From Candidatus Cloacimonadota bacterium (GTDB lineage: Bacteria > Cloacimonadota > Cloacimonadia > Cloacimonadales > Cloacimonadaceae): 9,602 nucleotides of DNA. The notes under the pieces are model-generated. The model was not told the origin of the DNA. It worked only from the letters and a program-made list of their open reading frames with translations, and did not search any database. The translations under genes were made by a program, and so were the position numbers. Shown in pieces: positions 6,996 to 9,602 of this stretch. Each line of letters begins with the position of its first letter. Position 1 is the first letter of the stretch. The DNA is taken from assembly GCA_028683635.1 (NCBI GenBank), contig JAQUHL010000043.1, positions 1 through 9,602 on the forward strand, read 5' to 3'.

Positions 6996-8099
6996 ATGAT
7001 TTCACGCATATTTATTGATATTGCTGTCGCTTGTGGGATCTCCACTTTCCTGGCATTGGTGTTGGTAATTGCCCAGCGGTATCTTGCTGATTACGGCATC
7101 TGTAAAGTTACCATCAATAAGAAGAAGGAAGTCTCGGTTCAGGGTGGCATCAGCCTCTTGGGCGCACTATCAGACCAGCAGATATTCCTGCCCTCTGCCT
7201 GTGGAGGAAGGGGTAGCTGCGGTACCTGTAAATGCCAGCTAACATCGGGTGGCGGACCTGTCCTGCCTACCGAAAAACCCTTTTTATCTGCCAAAGAACT
7301 TGGCGATGGGATTCGCTTGTCCTGCCAGGTGAAGGTCAAGGGAGATATCGAAATTCAGATCGAGGAATCCATCTTCAATATCCGTCGCTATCGCACCAAG
7401 GTTATTGATATTGTTGATTACACCTATGATATCAAGGGGATCACGTTCCAATTGATTGATCCTCAGAGGATAGATTTCAAAGCTGGGCAATATGTGCAGC
7501 TTGAGTCCCAGCCCTATGGAAAAGTCAAACAGAAAGCCGTCCGTGCCTATTCGATTTCCTCCAAACCACAGGATAATGGCCTCATTCAACTCATCATCCG
7601 TTTGGTACCTGAAGGTATCTGTACCACCTGGGTCCATAATCATCTCAAAGTGGGGGATGAAGTGTTCCTTACGGGACCCTATGGAGATTTTTATATCAGG
7701 GATACAGAGGCTGATATGATCTTTGTGGCGGGAGGATCCGGTAAGGCACCAATCAAATCTATGCTGGAATACCTGCAAGTGGTCGGAACAAAGCGTAAAA
7801 TGACTTACTTCTTCGGTGCCCGTACCTGTAAAGACCTCTATCTGACTGATGAAATGAAGGCTTTTGAGAAGGTCTTCCCGGATTTCAAGTATGAACCTGT
7901 AGTCTCTCAACCCTGTCCTGAAGAGGGTTGGGAGGGTAAACTGGGCTATATTATGCCCTATTTTCCAGAAGCTATCAGAGACCCCAAAAACACAGAAGCC
8001 TATTTGTGCGGAAGCCCGGGAATGCTGGCAGCAGTCCAAAAAGCTCTTGTGGAACTGGGCGTTCCCCAAGCCAAGATCTATTTTGACAGCTTTGGCTAA
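6996..8099 (+). CDS. nqrF: Na+-translocating NADH dehydrogenase subunit F (NqrF), compact form
   Basis: NqrF is the NADH-oxidising entry subunit. The 367-residue protein has an N-terminal membrane anchor (5-30), a 2Fe-2S ferredoxin domain with Cys69, Cys75, Cys78 and Cys110, and a ferredoxin-reductase domain. The latter has FAD motif RAYS (183-186), a nucleotide loop GGSGKAP (246-252), YLCGSPGM near 336-343 and a C-terminal FDSFG. Vibrio NqrF has about 407 residues; most of the difference is a missing insertion before RAYS, where only about ten residues lie between LESQPYG and RAYS. Lys250 stands where Met is found in the Vibrio GGGAGMAP loop. Rnf complexes use RnfB and RnfC instead, so this gene marks the cluster as Nqr. 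AGAAAGGGAAG at 6982-6992 precedes the ATG. Confidence 0.93.
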   Translation: MISRIFIDIAVACGISTFLALVLVIAQRYLADYGICKVTINKKKEVSVQGGISLLGALSDQQIFLPSACGGRGSCGTCKCQLTSGGGPVLPTEKPFLSAKELGDGIRLSCQVKVKGDIEIQIEESIFNIRRYRTKVIDIVDYTYDIKGITFQLIDPQRIDFKAGQYVQLESQPYGKVKQKAVRAYSISSKPQDNGLIQLIIRLVPEGICTTWVHNHLKVGDEVFLTGPYGDFYIRDTEADMIFVAGGSGKAPIKSMLEYLQVVGTKRKMTYFFGARTCKDLYLTDEMKAFEKVFPDFKYEPVVSQPCPEEGWEGKLGYIMPYFPEAIRDPKNTEAYLCGSPGMLAAVQKALVELGVPQAKIYFDSFG

Positions 8100-8114
8100 A
8101 GAAAGGATGCAGAC

Positions 8115-8570
8115 ATGAAACTTACCCCCTCCGAAGAACAAATCATGGCCAGGATGCAACCTGGAGTAATCACACTAAATGGCTTTTTGGGCTTTGACAC
8201 CCGCAATCTGAACGAGATCATCGCAGATGATGAAAAAGTGCTTGAGATGCTGGGAATCAGCGCAGAAGAACTTGCTGAGCGGATGCAGTATTTCTCAGAT
8301 AAGACCTTTGAAAGCTATGATCTGCCCGTGCTGATTGATGAGATCTATGAGGTGGAAACCAATATTGTCCGGGGGAAGCTCCCCTGTCCTTTCAGACATC
8401 CGGGGATTTATCGAAAGACGATAACTACTCTCACGAATAGAAAGCAGCAGATCACGGTTCGGTGGACAGCTCTTAGCATCCATACTATCAAAGAACACCA
8501 TTTTTTCGAGGGGAAGGGTTCTCCCTTTCGCCTTGATCCTCAAATCCTGAAAAAAGCACTTTTAGATTAA
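8115..8570 (+). CDS. Unrecognised 151-residue protein at the end of the nqr operon
   Basis: I do not recognise this protein. It is soluble, with no signal peptide or membrane segment. The N-terminal half (1-70) is acidic and predicted helical, with GFLGFDTR at 23-30 and EMLGISAEELAERM at 44-57. The C-terminal half is basic and looks conserved: GKLPCPFRHPGIYRK (87-101), RWTALSIHTIKEHHFFEGKG (116-135) and SPFRLDP (136-142). Cys91 with His95, His123, His128 and His129 could bind a metal or be catalytic, but this is inference. It begins 15 bp after nqrF behind GAAAGGA (8101-8107), with no terminator between, so it is probably cotranscribed. Roles as an assembly factor, a regulator or a replacement partner for the missing NqrA are open. 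Confidence 0.8.
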   Translation: MKLTPSEEQIMARMQPGVITLNGFLGFDTRNLNEIIADDEKVLEMLGISAEELAERMQYFSDKTFESYDLPVLIDEIYEVETNIVRGKLPCPFRHPGIYRKTITTLTNRKQQITVRWTALSIHTIKEHHFFEGKGSPFRLDPQILKKALLD

Positions 8571-8702
8571 AGAACCGGCCGAAACTACCAAAAAATACAA
8601 GACCGTTGCACATCCCGATTTATCGAAAAACAGACTTCCAAATATGCTGGTTGTGAGGCTTATTTTTGTAAATCTATTCCCGCCCACCACCCTAAAAGGA
8701 GC

Positions 8703-8715
8703 AGGGCTTCGCCCT
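8703..8715. other. Small GC hairpin
   Basis: AGGGC-TTC-GCCCT forms a perfect 5-bp stem with a 3-base loop, 133 bp after the 151-residue gene. It is not followed by a T-run (ACAACCC follows), so it is not a classical intrinsic terminator. It might be a 3'-end stabiliser of the nqr transcript or a fragment of a dispersed small repeat. Confidence 0.35.
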
Positions 8716-8796
8716 ACAACCCATTTTCAATGGTCTTAATAATGATAGCCTGTTTACCTGCAGAACAGGAGATGCGGGTAGGGTAGAAACTGGACA

Positions 8797-8815
8797 GTGG
8801 GTAATTATTACCCAC
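8797..8815. promoter_or_regulatory. Perfect 19-bp palindrome, candidate operator
   Basis: GTGGGTAATTATTACCCAC has two perfect 9-bp arms around a single central T. It lies 168 bp before the ribosome binding site-supported ATG of the cysteine-rich gene. Length and symmetry suit a homodimeric regulator. As RNA it could form a 7-bp stem with a 5-base loop, but no T-run follows. The cognate regulator cannot be named. Confidence 0.5.
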
Positions 8816-8968
8816 ATCGTTATTGGATCATTGCGGATCCCGGGGCATCTTCATTTTCCCTAACTAACTAATCATCATACATATACAAGTATCGTAAACA
8901 TCACAAAACCATAGTGTGCCTTTGGCTCAGCTATTGCAATGTACAGTCAGGAGAACCAATCGGGATTC

Positions 8969-8975
8969 AAAGGAG
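8969..8975 (+). promoter_or_regulatory. Ribosome binding site deciding the start of the cysteine-rich gene
   Basis: AAAGGAG stands 7 bp before ATG at 8983. The in-frame ATG at 8914 has no such site, and its 23 extra codons do not resemble a conserved protein start. An ATG-TAA at 8978-8983 overlaps the chosen start but is only 2 bp from the GGAG. Confidence 0.75.
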
Positions 8976-8982
8976 AAATGTA

Positions 8983-9315
8983 ATGCAGGCACGCACTACG
9001 ATGAAGAAAGTGGATATTGATAGCCTTGTTGCCAGGGAGTATCTGGACAGGTCCTTCAATAGATCCGGGCTATGCGCTTACTGCTCGAGGAAGATTATGT
9101 GTGTTATAAGTCATGAAAATGGTTTGGTCTTTGATTGCGATGATTATGATCCCGGAGAGGAAAGTATCCCGATTGTTCCTTTTACAAGCCTCGGCTTGGA
9201 CTATGTGGAAGAGGAAGAGACCTTGTATGGTTTATGTGCTCAGTGCCAGAAAAAAGATGTATGTCAGCTCAAAAATATCAGTGGAGGGATCTGGCATTGC
9301 GACGAATACGTGTAA
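8983..9315 (+). CDS. Small protein with duplicated four-cysteine (zinc-ribbon-like) motif
   Basis: The product has 110 residues from the ATG at 8983. Two copies of Cys-x2-Cys-x5-Cys-x11-Cys followed by an acidic pair and Tyr are present with identical spacing: Cys31/34/40/52 then DDY, and Cys85/88/94/106 then DEY. Each copy begins with Leu-Cys-Ala. The second ends in GGIWHCDEY, a form I recall from small uncharacterised proteins of sulfate-reducing and other anaerobic bacteria. Each copy probably binds one zinc ion or an Fe-S cluster. The acidic linker (55-83) and lack of membrane segments point to a cytoplasmic protein. Function is unknown. A terminator follows, so it is likely monocistronic. 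Confidence 0.8.
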   Translation: MQARTTMKKVDIDSLVAREYLDRSFNRSGLCAYCSRKIMCVISHENGLVFDCDDYDPGEESIPIVPFTSLGLDYVEEEETLYGLCAQCQKKDVCQLKNISGGIWHCDEYV

Positions 9316-9349
9316 TAATTTTCTAACACATACCTCAACACACACACAT

Positions 9350-9375
9350 GGGGGCTCCCCGCCCCCTATTTTTTT
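9350..9375 (+). terminator. Rho-independent terminator
   Basis: GGGGGC (9350-9355) and GCCCCC (9361-9366) form a perfect 6-bp GC stem around a TCCCC loop, followed by TATTTTTTT. It lies 34 bp after the stop of the cysteine-rich gene. On the minus strand the stem is followed by GT-rich sequence without a T-run, so it serves mainly the plus-strand gene in this convergent junction. Confidence 0.85.
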
Positions 9376-9602
9376 ATCTTAGTTTCAAATAGATCCCGGC
9401 TACCTTGTTTACTATCTCCAGATAATCAAAAGCTTCATCCAGATCTTTGCCAAAAGCCAGGATGCCATGCTTTTCCCAGATGATGACTTTCTTGTTGGCA
9501 AGTACCTTTAGAGATTCGTCTCTCAGCCTTTCACTGCCTGGAGGAGCATAATTTGCAAAGGCGATTCCCTCAGGCAAGTAGATGTAGAGCTCTGGAAGAA
9601 TA
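9374..9602 (-). CDS. Class II aldolase, rhamnulose-1-phosphate aldolase (RhaD)-like, C-terminal part
   Basis: Only the last 75 codons are in the window; the frame stays open to the right edge, and the TTG at 9577-9575 is an internal Leu rather than the start. The visible part reads LPELYIYLPEGI, then PPGSERL, then VIIWEKHGILAFGKDLDEAFDYLE. The WEKHG histidine corresponds to the third zinc ligand of rhamnulose-1-phosphate aldolase (His212 in E. coli), and the DEAFD helix near the C-terminus is also typical. Such enzymes cleave L-rhamnulose 1-phosphate to dihydroxyacetone phosphate and L-lactaldehyde. The other zinc histidines and the catalytic glutamate lie outside the window, so another sugar-phosphate specificity within class II aldolases is possible. 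It converges on the cysteine-rich gene. Confidence 0.75.
   Translation of the reverse strand, partial: ILPELYIYLPEGIAFANYAPPGSERLRDESLKVLANKKVIIWEKHGILAFGKDLDEAFDYLEIVNKVAGIYLKLR

Larger units (their letters stand above)
8571..8982. other. 412-bp non-coding gap
   Basis: No gene is visible here on either strand. The gap holds the hairpin at 8703-8715, the palindrome at 8797-8815 and the leader of the cysteine-rich gene. GGATC recurs at 8824-8828 and 8835-8839. No terminator with a U-run was found behind the nqr operon, and no good promoter was found ahead of the gene at 8983. Confidence 0.5.

Noticed and set aside
7284..8159. 291-codon minus-strand open frame opposite nqrF
   Set aside because: It is antisense to a well-supported gene and its translation has no recognisable domain; its length reflects the codon pattern of nqrF.
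8703..8715. Hairpin as intrinsic terminator of the nqr operon
   Set aside because: The stem is only 5 bp and is followed by ACAACCC instead of a T-run.
8914..8982. Upstream ATG start for the cysteine-rich gene
   Set aside because: No ribosome binding site precedes it, while AAAGGAG is ideally placed for the ATG at 8983.

Overview
The window looks like chromosomal DNA of an anaerobic or fermentative bacterium of moderate GC content. Genes are tightly packed, several reading frames overlap by four bases, and clear Shine-Dalgarno sites precede most starts. No ribosomal RNA or other phylogenetic marker is present. A Cloacimonadota-like or similar anaerobic lineage is only a guess from the gene content.

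Layout. Positions 1-478 are mostly non-coding, with a possible partial minus-strand gene at the left edge and a run of short imperfect tandem repeats (163-255). A small hypothetical gene (479-922) follows. Next comes a tight cluster: a PP-loop tRNA-thiolation-type ATPase (971-1972), a metallo-beta-lactamase-fold hydrolase (1969-2589, TTG start, 4-bp overlap) and guaA, GMP synthase (2595-4133). A near-consensus sigma70-type promoter sits directly behind the guaA stop. It is followed by a five-gene cluster for a sodium-pumping NADH dehydrogenase of the Nqr/Rnf superfamily: nqrB, nqrC, nqrD, nqrE and nqrF (4202-8099), then an unrecognised 151-residue protein apparently in the same operon (8115-8570). 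A 412-bp non-coding stretch holds a perfect 19-bp palindrome and a small GC hairpin. After it come a 110-residue protein with a duplicated four-cysteine motif (8983-9315), a rho-independent terminator, and the 3' end of a convergent class II aldolase gene resembling rhamnulose-1-phosphate aldolase.

How the genes work together. NqrF would take electrons from NADH through FAD and a 2Fe-2S cluster. NqrD and NqrE form the membrane core with a pair of iron-binding cysteines, and NqrC and NqrB carry covalent FMN, coupling electron flow to Na+ export. The cluster is unusual in three ways: nqrA is missing, NqrB, NqrC and NqrF are shorter than in the classical enzyme, and both flavin-attachment motifs lack the usual aspartate. 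An Nqr-type enzyme without a local NqrA, with an unknown soluble protein at the end of its operon, is the most interesting feature here. The upstream cluster joins tRNA sulfur modification and purine synthesis genes that share PP-loop ATP chemistry but have no obvious pathway link.
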